This document shows positions 8,165 to 17,271 of a DNA stretch of 64,000 nucleotides, piece after piece. Each line of letters begins with the position of its first letter. The stretch's first letter is position 1. Origin of the DNA: Virgibacillus salarius (GTDB lineage: Bacteria; Bacillota; Bacilli; Bacillales; Amphibacillaceae); contig NZ_BAAACY010000022.1 in the NCBI RefSeq assembly GCF_039521925.1, positions 1 to 64,000 on the forward strand, given 5' to 3'. Below the pieces are notes generated by a model. The model saw nothing but the letters and a program-made list of their open reading frames with translations, had not been told where the DNA came from and searched no databases. The translations under genes were made by a program, and so were the position numbers.

Positions 8165-8934
8165 TGATAGAGCCGATTGTTACCTTTAATGATGTTCATA
8201 AATCATTTGGAGATGTCAAAGTATTAAAAGGGATTGATCTAGATATTAAGCCTGCAGAAAAAGTTGCAATCATAGGCCCAAGTGGTTCTGGTAAAACAAC
8301 CATTATACGAATGCTAATGACATTAGAGCAACCAACTTCAGGAGATATTATTGTTGATGGTAAAAACCTTTGGAAGATGGAGAAAAAGGGGAGTATGGTT
8401 GACGCAAATGAAAAACATTTGCGTAATGTCCGGGGAGATATAGGTATGGTATTCCAACATTTTAATTTATTCCCACATATGACCATTTTGGAAAACTGTA
8501 TGACGGCACCGATCCACGTCAAAAATGAAGATAAATCTACAGCCAAGCAGCGCTCTATTGAGATGCTTGAAAAAGTTGGACTTGGTGACAAATTGGACAA
8601 TTATCCTAGCCAACTTTCTGGAGGACAAAAACAGCGTGTTGCTATGGCAAGAGCGCTCGTGATGCGACCAAAAGTTATGCTATTTGATGAAGTAACATCT
8701 GCACTTGACCCAGAATTAGTTGGTGAAGTACTAGAAGTTATTCGTGACATTGCCAAAGAGGGGGAAATGGCAATGATTCTCGTTACGCATGAAATGGACT
8801 TTGCTCTTGACGTAGCTGACAAAGTATTATTCCTTGATGAAGGTGTCATTGCTGAGCAGGGAACAGCTAGCGAGGTTATTGAGCATTCTACAAACGAACG
8901 ATTGCAAAGCTTCCTGCATCGTTTTAGAAGCTAA
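8164..8934 (+). CDS. ehuA: ectoine/hydroxyectoine ABC transporter ATP-binding protein
   Basis: Cytoplasmic ATPase of 256 residues, powering EhuBCD. Walker A GPSGSGKT at residues 38-45, Q-loop VFQHFNLF near 98, signature LSGGQ at 151-155, Walker B VMLFDE at 171-176, D-loop SALDPEL and the switch His in TH(E)MDF. About ten residues more than usual occur between Walker A and the Q-loop (KKGSMVDANEKHL), a feature of EhuA-like ATPases. Last gene of the operon; no ectABC synthesis genes are within the window, so these genes point to uptake of an external compatible solute. Confidence 0.9.
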   Translation: MIEPIVTFNDVHKSFGDVKVLKGIDLDIKPAEKVAIIGPSGSGKTTIIRMLMTLEQPTSGDIIVDGKNLWKMEKKGSMVDANEKHLRNVRGDIGMVFQHFNLFPHMTILENCMTAPIHVKNEDKSTAKQRSIEMLEKVGLGDKLDNYPSQLSGGQKQRVAMARALVMRPKVMLFDEVTSALDPELVGEVLEVIRDIAKEGEMAMILVTHEMDFALDVADKVLFLDEGVIAEQGTASEVIEHSTNERLQSFLHRFRS

Positions 8935-8997
8935 TGAAAAACATAATATCTTCCTCAACGGAGATGAATTAGCAGTAGCATTGAAATCTCTAACCAT

Positions 8998-9276
8998 TTT
9001 CTTTACTCAAAATACGAATAATCATGTTATCAATAGGAGTATCATCGCCGCACCGTGGAACTATACTCGCTTTCTGCGGGCACGGCCTCAGCTAACTTGG
9101 TAAAGAAAAAACGTTACCAAGTGGATCTTCGGACGCGTGTTGTTCTCGCCGGAGTCTCGCTTATTTCAGGTGCTAAATGAATAATCCTAACCAAAAAACG
9201 AACGATAATTAATTTTTGACTAATTATCGTTCGTTTTTTATTGTTTCTTCATTCTTTTGTCTCAGCCTCTTTTGTC
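8998..9276 (+). repeat. R4 repeat with terminal hairpin
   Basis: Nearly identical to 21222-21431 plus 21907-21957. The right end TTTTGTCTCAGCCTCTTTT is complementary to the AGAGGCTG.ACAAAA start seen in the other copy. It contains the block GCACGGCCTCAGCTAACTT shared (inverted) with R2. The palindrome ACGAACGATAATTA / TAATTATCGTTCGT at 9197-9234, with T-run, could terminate ehuA transcripts. Confidence 0.8.
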
Positions 9277-9296
9277 AGATATACAATTGCCATAAC

Positions 9297-10220
9297 CTAG
9301 CGAACTGGATCTTCACCAATTATCTTAACTTCTCTCTCTAATCGCACTCCAAACTTTTCATTTACTGTATCTTGAACATAGCGAATGAGATTAATATATT
9401 CTGTAGCTGTTGCATGATCCTTATTAACAATAAAGCCAGCATGCTTTAAAGAAACCTGTGCTCCGCCAATTTGCTTTCCTTGCAATTCACTGTCTTGAAT
9501 CAATTTTCCAGCAAAATAACCTGGTGGTCGTTTAAATACACTTCCACATGAAGGATACTCTAATGGTTGCTTCGATTCTCTTTTATACGTCAAATCATCC
9601 ATTATAGCTTTTATTTCTGCATATTTACCTTTTTCCAACGAAAAAGTTGCTTCAAGAACAATATATCCCTTTTCTGGAATGTTACTTGTACGGTATGCTA
9701 GATCCAGATCAGATGCTGTTAATACTTGGAGATTTCCATCCTTATCTACTACCTTGGTGCTTACTAACACATCTTTTATTTCGCCACCGTAGGCTCCAGC
9801 GTTCATATACAATGCACCACCTACTGACCCTGGTATACCACAGGCAAATTCCAACCCGGATAACGTTTTAGTTAGTGCTTCTCGGGAAACATCAATAATT
9901 CGCGCACCACTTTGAGCAACAATTGTAGAGCCGTTAGTGGAAATATCCGTTAATCGATGAAGATTCATAACAATTCCGCGTATTCCCCCATCTTTTACGA
10001 TCAAATTAGAACCATTCCCCAGTAATGTAAATGCAATCTTTTCTTCGTTCGCCAACCTTACAATTTCCTGTACTTCATGATATGTTTCAGGTGTTACTAA
10101 AAAATCAGCCTTCCCGCCAAGACGGGTATACGTATGATTCTTTAATTCTTCGTCCACCATCACATTACTCTCGGATGTAATTTCTATTAATTTATTGTAT
10201 ATATGATGACTCAATCCCAC
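9297..10220 (-). CDS. murB: UDP-N-acetylmuramate dehydrogenase
   Basis: FAD-dependent reductase of the enolpyruvyl group to UDP-MurNAc, a cytoplasmic step of peptidoglycan synthesis. FAD-binding segments TRLGGKADFLVTP, LLGNGSNLIVKDGGIRG and CGIPGSVGGALYMNAGAYGGEI are intact; the catalytic Ser lies in CGSVFKRPPG and the C-terminal part contains AGFIVNKDHATATEYINLI. About 307 residues, as in Bacillus MurB. Two starts compete: ATG at 10227-10229, which touches AAAGGA, and GTG at 10218-10220 with nine-base spacing. I take the GTG. Confidence 0.9.
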   Translation of the reverse strand: MGLSHHIYNKLIEITSESNVMVDEELKNHTYTRLGGKADFLVTPETYHEVQEIVRLANEEKIAFTLLGNGSNLIVKDGGIRGIVMNLHRLTDISTNGSTIVAQSGARIIDVSREALTKTLSGLEFACGIPGSVGGALYMNAGAYGGEIKDVLVSTKVVDKDGNLQVLTASDLDLAYRTSNIPEKGYIVLEATFSLEKGKYAEIKAIMDDLTYKRESKQPLEYPSCGSVFKRPPGYFAGKLIQDSELQGKQIGGAQVSLKHAGFIVNKDHATATEYINLIRYVQDTVNEKFGVRLEREVKIIGEDPVR

Positions 10221-10280
10221 ACGTATCATTCCTTTAATAGTTATTCCAAAATACTTGATGATACTCTTCTACATTGTAAG

Positions 10281-11093
10281 CTATTCAATCTGATCTTGCC
10301 ACAAAAACTCATAAATGTATTGGTCCACTAGCTTACTCTCGTGTAACCCACTGTGACTTAAATGCAGATCGTCAATAATAACCTCTTCTAATTGATCCTT
10401 TGGTATAATCGTTCGTAACGACTTAATACTTTCTGGCACAGCAATTGCATCCCCCGTACTTCCAATACTTAATACTTGTGTATATTCTGGAAATGATCGC
10501 TCTCTCAAAAATTGTAAAGCAGGAGAATCGGGATGCAAATCAGTAGCAGCAGGATCACGATTTAGTTGGAAATATTCTTCACTATAGATCCCATCAAACG
10601 GGCTACCGATCGCTATAAATTTACGAACAGTAGGAAACTTCACCCCTTGGTATTGCTTCATATACTCCAAGGAGACGATTCCTCCCATCGAATGTCCAAC
10701 AAGATTGACATTTTCAATAGAATAAACAGCTTTCATATCTGCTAAGACAGCAGCTAGCCAACCTGCTGTCTCTTCAAAACTTGCTCGGTTATTTTCAAAA
10801 ATAACCTGAACAAATACAGGCTCTTTTTTACCTTTACTAAGGTTATATTTTTCAATTGCTCCGTTATTTTTCACAAAATAGACAAGTGCTTTGTTACCCC
10901 AGTTATAATCACTCTCAAATCGTTTTAGCATATGGCCAAATGAATTCACAGTTCCCTTATAACCATGTACAAACAACGTTGGTCGTATTTTGTCAAAATC
11001 TGACTTTGTTTTATTGGGCATATATACAAGGGCTATCAATCCTAGGATCACTATACATATGGACGCAATACTCATTAGATGTTTTTTCTTCAA
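10281..11093 (-). CDS. alpha/beta hydrolase, DUF915-like, membrane anchored or secreted
   Basis: Protein of 270 residues starting at TTG 11093 (GAGGGAG five bases upstream). One N-terminal hydrophobic segment (about residues 6-25) suggests export or anchoring. The lipase-like fold shows the oxyanion stretch LFVHGYKGT, the nucleophile elbow GHSMGG near residue 136, and a late His (LHLSHSGLHES) likely completing the triad. The family includes DUF915 hydrolases of Firmicutes with unknown physiological substrates. Confidence 0.82.
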   Translation of the reverse strand: MKKKHLMSIASICIVILGLIALVYMPNKTKSDFDKIRPTLFVHGYKGTVNSFGHMLKRFESDYNWGNKALVYFVKNNGAIEKYNLSKGKKEPVFVQVIFENNRASFEETAGWLAAVLADMKAVYSIENVNLVGHSMGGIVSLEYMKQYQGVKFPTVRKFIAIGSPFDGIYSEEYFQLNRDPAATDLHPDSPALQFLRERSFPEYTQVLSIGSTGDAIAVPESIKSLRTIIPKDQLEEVIIDDLHLSHSGLHESKLVDQYIYEFLWQDQIE

Positions 11094-11250
11094 AAATACT
11101 CCCTCATTTATCTGGCAGTGATCTAAACCATTACCATATCACCGGTTGATCTGGATTGGTAATGATACAGAAGGTTTCCCCTATTGCCCTTCATTATAGC
11201 ATGTCTCATCGGTATTTTCCTTTTAGAAATAGTGACATTTGTTGAAGCAA

Positions 11251-12039
11251 TTATATATGATGGAAAACTGGCTGTTTTCCCTTAAAAGTTGTAATATACG
11301 AAAAACCTAGTGATCGCAATAATTCTATCGCCTCTGCTAGTCCATAACCTACAGTAGACGCTTGATGGGAATCAGAACCAATTGTAATGATTTCCCCACC
11401 ACACTCCTTGTATAACTTAAGGATATCTTTACTAGGCATGGCACTATTAAGACCATAACGGAACCCAGAGGTATTTATTTCTATTCCCTTCCCTGCTGGT
11501 ATGATTTCTTGAAATATCTCCTCAATCAGATTCAGAAAGCTATGTTCATTTTTTCTTGTCTGTGTATATCTTTTTATCAAATCAATATGTCCTAAAACTT
11601 GAAAGTCTTTAAAATGAGTAATGCAATCTAGTAATTCTTGATAATACGCTTGATATGCCTCATCCACTGTTTTACCTTGAAAGAAAGCTCCAGAATGTAA
11701 ATCCATTCCAGAAGTGGTATGCATAGAACAGATGATAAAATCAAATGTTTCCTCCTGTATCATTTGCTTGCAATTGTCTAACAAATGGGGCTGTACCCCT
11801 ATTTCTAAACCCTTTTTTATGTTGATACGCTCCTTATATAAACACTGCATTTCTTTGATTTTTTTTTCATAGGCAGGTAAATCTAACTCAAAATGAATCG
11901 TAGGATCTGGATAATCCTCATCAATATGCTCAGTGAAGCAAACTTCCTTTAGTCCCTTCTTCAAGGCGGCTTCTATTGTCTCCTCCATTGGCGTATCACA
12001 ATCTGCTGAAAAATTACTATGTATATGATAATCGAACAT
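11251..12039 (-). CDS. hisJ: histidinol-phosphatase, PHP family
   Basis: PHP-domain phosphatase converting histidinol phosphate to histidinol, the penultimate stage of histidine synthesis and the HisJ type used by Bacillus. Metal-binding motifs are visible: DYHIHSNFS at the N-terminus, FTEHID, GLEIGVQP, ICSMHTTSG and GSDSH near the C-terminus. ATG 12037-12039 is chosen for its GGGAGGGA site; an in-frame start nine codons upstream lacks one. 262 residues. It is divergent from the his operon, completing the pathway, since HisB there lacks a phosphatase domain. Confidence 0.92.
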   Translation of the reverse strand: MFDYHIHSNFSADCDTPMEETIEAALKKGLKEVCFTEHIDEDYPDPTIHFELDLPAYEKKIKEMQCLYKERINIKKGLEIGVQPHLLDNCKQMIQEETFDFIICSMHTTSGMDLHSGAFFQGKTVDEAYQAYYQELLDCITHFKDFQVLGHIDLIKRYTQTRKNEHSFLNLIEEIFQEIIPAGKGIEINTSGFRYGLNSAMPSKDILKLYKECGGEIITIGSDSHQASTVGYGLAEAIELLRSLGFSYITTFKGKQPVFHHI

Positions 12040-12059
12040 AAAAATATCCCTCCCTTTGG

Positions 12060-12088
12060 TTGACAATTCCTTTTATAATTATTAGAAT
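12060..12088 (+). promoter_or_regulatory. predicted SigA promoter of the his operon
   Basis: TTGACA at 12060-12065, 17-base spacer, TAGAAT at 12083-12088, about 60 bases before hisZ. It lies just upstream of the hisJ start on the opposite strand. No His T-box or other riboswitch was found in the short leader. Confidence 0.75.
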
Positions 12089-12149
12089 ACTATATAACTT
12101 TAATTAAATAAAGCGATAAAGTAATAAAGTGAAAAGGAGTAAACTTACA

Positions 12150-13388
12150 ATGCAGCCTTTTTTAATAAATAGCTCCTATAGCAACGTTATAGACGATTTT
12201 CAGCAGCAAGAAGTATTAATAAACAAATTAAAACACCGTTTTAAAACCTATGGGTATCGTCAAATTAAGATTCCAGCATTTGAGTATTATGATATGTATG
12301 CTTCCATTAATGGAATTGTAAATACAGATGACATGGTTAAAGTTATGGTTCCTAAAGGAAAGGTACTTGTATTACGACCAGACGTCACTATTCCTATTAC
12401 ACAGGTTATGGTCAATCATCCCACCACTCAAAATGATCGTTACTTTTATATCATGGACATATTTCGTTACCATGATCAAGCAAATCAAGTAAACGAACGA
12501 ACACAAGCAGGAATTGAACACTTTGGAAAAAAATCAGCTACTACTGATGCAGAAGTAATTGCATTGGCAATTCATACACTGCAAGATATGGGTTTTATTG
12601 ATTTTAAAATGGAAATAGGTCATGCAGGATTGTTCAAAGCATTAATATCGCTCGCTGGGTTGTCTAAGCAAGAATTAATCCATCTACAAAACTTTATTCA
12701 ATCTAAAAATATAGCTGAATTAGAGCCCTACCTAAATTCGCTTGAGATTGATGATCCGCTGAAAGAATTGATTAGGAACATTCCTTTTCTTTATGGTCTG
12801 CCAGGTGATGTAATCAATGCTATTCAGAAATACGGATTACAGGAAAATATGCAAGCGGAATTACAGCACCTCATAGATGTTTATGACATTCTAAAAGCCT
12901 ATCAGCTTACTGATTATATAATATTTAACCTTGGTTTAATTAACGATATGGATTATTACTCAGATATCATCTTTCAAGGGTTTATTGAGTTTATCGGGGA
13001 ACCGGTAGTCATGGGTGGTAGATATGATCAATTAGGAAAACAATTTGGAGCATCTATACCAGCAATAGGGTTTGCATATGACTTGCAGTTATTAGAAAGG
13101 GCTTTACAACGGCATGAGTTATTAGCAACACCAACAACCATATCAGACATCATTGTTTATTATCATCCCTCTATGCAAAAGAAAGCACTAACTGATACGT
13201 TACATTTACGGAAATGCGGCTATGTCGTACTTAGCTTTCCTGATCAAGAAAACAGCCTGACTACTTCAGCATGCACCATCCACTATCAGAAGGATTCTTG
13301 TACGCTCATAAATAAAGGGAATTCATATCAATTCCATGACATAACTGAAGTACAGGAGTTATTAGTTATGCAAGAGGGGGAGGTTTAG
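12150..13388 (+). CDS. hisZ: ATP phosphoribosyltransferase regulatory subunit
   Basis: Class II His-tRNA synthetase-like paralogue that activates short-form HisG. It retains the catalytic-core-like motifs LRPDVTIPI, FRYHDQANQ, RTQAGIEHFG and GGRYDQLGKQFG but lacks the anticodon-binding domain of a true HisRS. About 412 residues. ATG at 12150 follows AAAGGAG by ten bases; the GTG seven codons earlier is unsupported. First gene of the operon, stop adjacent to hisG, matching the need for HisZ with a short HisG. Confidence 0.92.
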   Translation: MQPFLINSSYSNVIDDFQQQEVLINKLKHRFKTYGYRQIKIPAFEYYDMYASINGIVNTDDMVKVMVPKGKVLVLRPDVTIPITQVMVNHPTTQNDRYFYIMDIFRYHDQANQVNERTQAGIEHFGKKSATTDAEVIALAIHTLQDMGFIDFKMEIGHAGLFKALISLAGLSKQELIHLQNFIQSKNIAELEPYLNSLEIDDPLKELIRNIPFLYGLPGDVINAIQKYGLQENMQAELQHLIDVYDILKAYQLTDYIIFNLGLINDMDYYSDIIFQGFIEFIGEPVVMGGRYDQLGKQFGASIPAIGFAYDLQLLERALQRHELLATPTTISDIIVYYHPSMQKKALTDTLHLRKCGYVVLSFPDQENSLTTSACTIHYQKDSCTLINKGNSYQFHDITEVQELLVMQEGEV

Positions 13389-14018
13389 TTGGAAGCTTTC
13401 ACATTAGCGGTAGCCAAGGGTAGAACAGCTAACCAGACAATACATCTGATGAAAAAGATTGGAATTATTTTCAATAACTTTACATCATCAAGTCGAAAAT
13501 TAGTTTTTTACAATTCAGATAAAACCATCAGGTTACTATTTGTAAAAGCTGTAGATGTCCCGACTTATGTGGAAAGAGGCGCAGCAGATGTCGGTATAGT
13601 AGGAAAGGACAATGTACTTGAATCCGAGGCAGATGTATATGACATACTCGATTTACGAATTGGGCAATGTACTTTTGCCATAGCTGGTAAACCCGGAGAG
13701 AATTTAAATAAAGAGAAACCAATTACCATTGCAACGAAGTATCCAACCATTACTCACAATTACTTTTCTAAAAAAGGCAAAGCCATTCATATTGTAAAGT
13801 TGAATGGCTCCGTTGAGCTAGCTCCCCTTATCGGATTAGCAGATGCAATCGTTGATATCGTGGAGACCGGTAACACATTAAAAGAAAATGGTCTAGTAGT
13901 TTTAGAGGAAGTAGAACCAATTAGTACGCGGCTCATTATTAATAAAGCAAGCTTTGCTATTAAAAGCACAAGTATACAACCATTTATTGAAAAATTACGA
14001 TTGGGCTTGGAGGAGTAA
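13389..14018 (+). CDS. hisG: ATP phosphoribosyltransferase, short form
   Basis: First committed enzyme of histidine synthesis: ATP + PRPP to phosphoribosyl-ATP. At 209 residues it is the short form that lacks the C-terminal regulatory domain and depends on HisZ. Conserved segments LAVAKGRT, DVPTYVERGAADVGIVGKDN and the PRPP loop DAIVDIVETGNTLKENGL are present. Start is TTG directly after the hisZ stop, with GGGGGAGG upstream. Confidence 0.95.
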   Translation: MEAFTLAVAKGRTANQTIHLMKKIGIIFNNFTSSSRKLVFYNSDKTIRLLFVKAVDVPTYVERGAADVGIVGKDNVLESEADVYDILDLRIGQCTFAIAGKPGENLNKEKPITIATKYPTITHNYFSKKGKAIHIVKLNGSVELAPLIGLADAIVDIVETGNTLKENGLVVLEEVEPISTRLIINKASFAIKSTSIQPFIEKLRLGLEE

Positions 14019-14021
14019 CAC

Positions 14022-15320
14022 GTGAAACAAATAACAGGTGCGCAATATTGGACGGAGAAGAACCAAATCGCAAAAAGGAGAACATTAGATAACAATACTG
14101 ATCAAACGGTTTTAGATATTATTAATCAGATTAAACAATCTGGAGATGCAGCAATTAGACAGTTAACAAAAGAATTGGATGATGTACTATTACCTAAATT
14201 TCAGGTTACTAAAGAGGAGTTTAAAGACGCATATAAACAGGTTAGTCCAGCTTTCTTTCGTGCACTTACAAAAGCAAAAAACAACATCCAACAATTTCAT
14301 GCAAAACAAATGCAACAATCGTGGTTTACAAATAGTCATTCCGGTATTTTATTAGGGCAAAAGATTACACCACTTGAAAAGGTTGGAATCTATGTGCCTG
14401 GTGGAAAGGCAGCATATCCTTCAACTGTATTAATGAATGTTATTCCTGCCAAGATTGCTGGAGTAGAGTCGATACATATAGCTACCCCTCCACAGGCCAA
14501 TGGAAAGGTTAACCCACATATTCTTGTTGCTGCAAAAGAAGCAGGCGTAGATAGCATCTATAAGATTGGTGGAGCACAAGCGATAGCTGCTTTCGCTTAT
14601 GGAACAGAAACGGTACCAAAAGTCCAAAAAATTACTGGCCCTGGTAATGCATTTGTTGCTAGTGCAAAAAAATGCGTCTATGGGGATGTAGCCATAGATA
14701 TGATAGCTGGTCCCAGCGAAATTTGTATTGTTGCCGACGAATCAGCACCAGCACCTTACATTGCTGCTGATCTATTATCACAGGCAGAGCATGATGAGGC
14801 GGCAAAGCCGATATGCATCACGGCGGATCGTACACTTGCAGCTGCCATCCAACTAGAAGTCGAAAAACAAACAGAATTATTATCTAGAAAGCACATTATC
14901 AAGCAAGCCCTAAAACAAAATGGACGCATTATTCTTGTTAAGCACTTGAATGAAGCATTTACAATTGTGAATGATCTAGCACCCGAACATGTACAGCTTA
15001 TGATAAAGGAACCGATGGAAAATCTGAGATACGTTAATAATGCCGGTGCCATCTTTATAGGCAATTATTCACCAGAGGCATTAGGAGACTATCTAGCAGG
15101 ACCGAATCATACGTTACCTACAAATGGTACTGCTGCTTTCTCTTCACCTTTAGGTGTTTATGATTTCGTAAAAAAATCAAGCATTATCCATTATGATAAA
15201 ACAGCCTTGCTAGAAACAGCTGATGAAATAATTGAGTTAGCAATGACAGAAAAGTTAACAGCGCATGCAGAATCAATTAACCTACGAAAGGATGGCCGCA
15301 ATGCGAAATCATACAATTAA
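14022..15320 (+). CDS. hisD: histidinol dehydrogenase
   Basis: Zn- and NAD-dependent enzyme oxidising L-histidinol to L-histidine in two steps. 432 residues from GTG 14022 (AGGAG upstream). Characteristic motifs: GIYVPGGKAAYPSTVLMN, YKIGGAQAIAAFAYG, KITGPGNAFVASAKK, DMIAGPSEI and DLLSQAEHDE (metal/catalytic region), then PNHTLPT. The 3' end overlaps hisB by 20 bases. Confidence 0.96.
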   Translation: MKQITGAQYWTEKNQIAKRRTLDNNTDQTVLDIINQIKQSGDAAIRQLTKELDDVLLPKFQVTKEEFKDAYKQVSPAFFRALTKAKNNIQQFHAKQMQQSWFTNSHSGILLGQKITPLEKVGIYVPGGKAAYPSTVLMNVIPAKIAGVESIHIATPPQANGKVNPHILVAAKEAGVDSIYKIGGAQAIAAFAYGTETVPKVQKITGPGNAFVASAKKCVYGDVAIDMIAGPSEICIVADESAPAPYIAADLLSQAEHDEAAKPICITADRTLAAAIQLEVEKQTELLSRKHIIKQALKQNGRIILVKHLNEAFTIVNDLAPEHVQLMIKEPMENLRYVNNAGAIFIGNYSPEALGDYLAGPNHTLPTNGTAAFSSPLGVYDFVKKSSIIHYDKTALLETADEIIELAMTEKLTAHAESINLRKDGRNAKSYN

Positions 15321-15885
15321 CCGAACAACTTCAGAAACAGATATTTCTCTTACCTTGAATATAGATGGAGCTGGTTATAGTTCGATTCAAACAGGAGTTG
15401 GATTTTTTGATCATATGCTCACCTTATTGTCTAGACATGGACTACTTGATTTAAATGTAAGCTGTAAGGGTGATTTAGAAGTTGATCAGCATCATTCTAT
15501 TGAAGATATTGGTATTGCTTTTGGCAAGGCCTTTTACCAAGCACTCGGAGACAAACAAGGAATTACGCGCTACAGTAGTATAACTACACCGATGGACGAA
15601 GCGCTGTCTACTGTATCTCTAGATATTAGTGGACGTTCGTATCTTGTATATAAGGTAGAGGGGCTAAAAGATAAAGTTGGAGATTTCGATACAGAGCTAG
15701 TAGAAGAATTCTTTCAGGCTTTTACCAGCAATGCCAAAGTCACCTTACACATTCATAACGTTTATGGTACAAATTCACATCACATGATTGAATCCATATT
15801 TAAAGGCTTTGGCCGAGCACTCGATCAAGCAAGCCAAAAAAGCGAACGTATCATAGGTATCCCCTCTACAAAAGGAAGTCTTTAA
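15301..15885 (+). CDS. hisB: imidazoleglycerol-phosphate dehydratase
   Basis: Mn-dependent dehydratase giving imidazole-acetol phosphate. 194 residues, the monofunctional length without an N-terminal phosphatase domain (supplied by HisJ). Motifs GVGFFDHMLTLLSRHG, DQHHSIEDIGIAFG and NVYGTNSHHMIESIFKGF contain the paired His metal ligands. Among three nearby in-frame ATGs, 15301 is chosen because GAAAGGA lies about nine bases upstream and the length fits the family. Confidence 0.95.
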   Translation: MRNHTINRTTSETDISLTLNIDGAGYSSIQTGVGFFDHMLTLLSRHGLLDLNVSCKGDLEVDQHHSIEDIGIAFGKAFYQALGDKQGITRYSSITTPMDEALSTVSLDISGRSYLVYKVEGLKDKVGDFDTELVEEFFQAFTSNAKVTLHIHNVYGTNSHHMIESIFKGFGRALDQASQKSERIIGIPSTKGSL

Positions 15886-15946
15886 AAGAGGAATGATACC
15901 ATCCAATTGTATACAAAAAATCGGTACTATTGAAAGGACGTATAAG

Positions 15947-16552
15947 ATGATTGCTATCATTGATTATGGTGCTGGGAATATGAAAAGCCTTCAGTTTGCA
16001 TTAAACAGAAAAGGCCTGGAATGTTGTGTCACCACTGAAAAAAAACAGATTCTCAACAGCACTGCCATGATACTTCCAGGGGTGGGCGCTTTCCAAGATG
16101 CCATGACTACCTTAAAGCAAAAAGACTTAATCAATACCATAAAAGATGAAACTACAAAAGGGAAACCCTTATTAGGTATTTGTTTAGGTATGCAATTATT
16201 CTATGAAACAAGTGAAGAAGATGGAGAATGGGAAGGTTTCGGATTATTGAAAGGAAAAGTTAGTAGAATTAATTACACGGTTAAAGTTCCTCACATTGGT
16301 TGGAATACACTGCATATGCAGCGAAGTAGTTCCATATGCCAAAACATTCCAAATAATGCTTTTGTATATTATGTCCACTCCTATGCAGTAAAAGAATATG
16401 CATATAATTCTCTGGTTGCCAGCACTGCTTATGGTGGTACCATCCCAGCAATCGTCCAGCAGGATCATATTATTGGCATGCAGTTTCATCCAGAAAAAAG
16501 CGGTAACGTTGGACTTCAGCTTCTAGCAAATTTTGGGGAGATGATTTCATGA
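15947..16552 (+). CDS. hisH: imidazole glycerol phosphate synthase subunit, glutamine amidotransferase
   Basis: Class I glutamine amidotransferase that delivers ammonia to HisF. 201 residues from ATG 15947 (GAAAGGA upstream). Begins MIAIIDYGAGNMKSL; nucleophile Cys in GICLGMQL, and the His-Glu pair in MQFHPEKSG. Four-base overlap with hisA. Confidence 0.95.
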   Translation: MIAIIDYGAGNMKSLQFALNRKGLECCVTTEKKQILNSTAMILPGVGAFQDAMTTLKQKDLINTIKDETTKGKPLLGICLGMQLFYETSEEDGEWEGFGLLKGKVSRINYTVKVPHIGWNTLHMQRSSSICQNIPNNAFVYYVHSYAVKEYAYNSLVASTAYGGTIPAIVQQDHIIGMQFHPEKSGNVGLQLLANFGEMIS

Positions 16553-17271
16553 TTTTATTTCCGGCAATTGATATTAAAGACAGTAGATGTGTCCGCCTTA
16601 CACAAGGCAATTATAATAATGAAATAGTATACAGTAATAACCCTGTACATATGGCTTCACAGTGGGAAACGCAAGGAGCTGAATACTTACATCTCGTCGA
16701 TCTTAACGGAGCTAAAACAGGTCAGTCAAAAAATATTGATATTGTCAAAAAAATAGCCGATACCATTTCCATTCCCGTACAGATTGGTGGTGGAATTCGT
16801 AGCCTAGCGACAATGGAGAACTACCTTAATGCAGGAATGAAAAAAGTGATACTTGGAACAGCAGCTATTGAGGACAAATCGTTTTTAGCTGCGGCTATTT
16901 CTAAATACCCTACCCAAACCATTGTATCGATAGATGCTAGAAATGGACTTGTAGCAACAAATGGCTGGACGGAAATAAGCAAGGTTAAAGCTAGAGATTT
17001 AGCAAAAGAGTTGGAGCAACTAGGTTTACAAACGCTAATCTACACAGACATTCTTAAAGATGGCATGCTAAGCGGACCAAATTTTACAGAACTCCAAATT
17101 ATGCAAGCTTCCACATCAATGAATATTATTGCCTCTGGGGGAGTAACGACAATGAAGGATGTGACCACATTAAGCAAAATGAAACTACATGGTGCAATTA
17201 TCGGCAAAGCACTATACGACGGATCCTTAACATTAAAACAAGGGTTGGAGGCAATAACAAATGTTAGCTAA
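16549..17271 (+). CDS. hisA: ProFAR isomerase
   Basis: TIM-barrel isomerase of 240 residues converting ProFAR to PRFAR. N-terminal catalytic Asp in PAIDIKDSRCVRLTQG, the second in VSIDARNGLVATNGW; phosphate-binding IGGGIR and IASGGV loops. Starts inside the end of hisH and overlaps hisF by 11 bases. Confidence 0.95.
   Translation: MILFPAIDIKDSRCVRLTQGNYNNEIVYSNNPVHMASQWETQGAEYLHLVDLNGAKTGQSKNIDIVKKIADTISIPVQIGGGIRSLATMENYLNAGMKKVILGTAAIEDKSFLAAAISKYPTQTIVSIDARNGLVATNGWTEISKVKARDLAKELEQLGLQTLIYTDILKDGMLSGPNFTELQIMQASTSMNIIASGGVTTMKDVTTLSKMKLHGAIIGKALYDGSLTLKQGLEAITNVS

Noticed and set aside
8196..8849. Two long minus-strand frames opposite ehuA
   Set aside because: Shadows of the ATPase gene caused by codon bias; no start signals.
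8834..9103. 89-codon plus-strand frame overlapping the end of ehuA
   Set aside because: Out of frame with ehuA and continuing into repeat R4; not a gene.
12040..12149. His T-box or riboswitch before hisZ
   Set aside because: The leader is only about 55 bases, without T-box motif, specifier loop or terminator.
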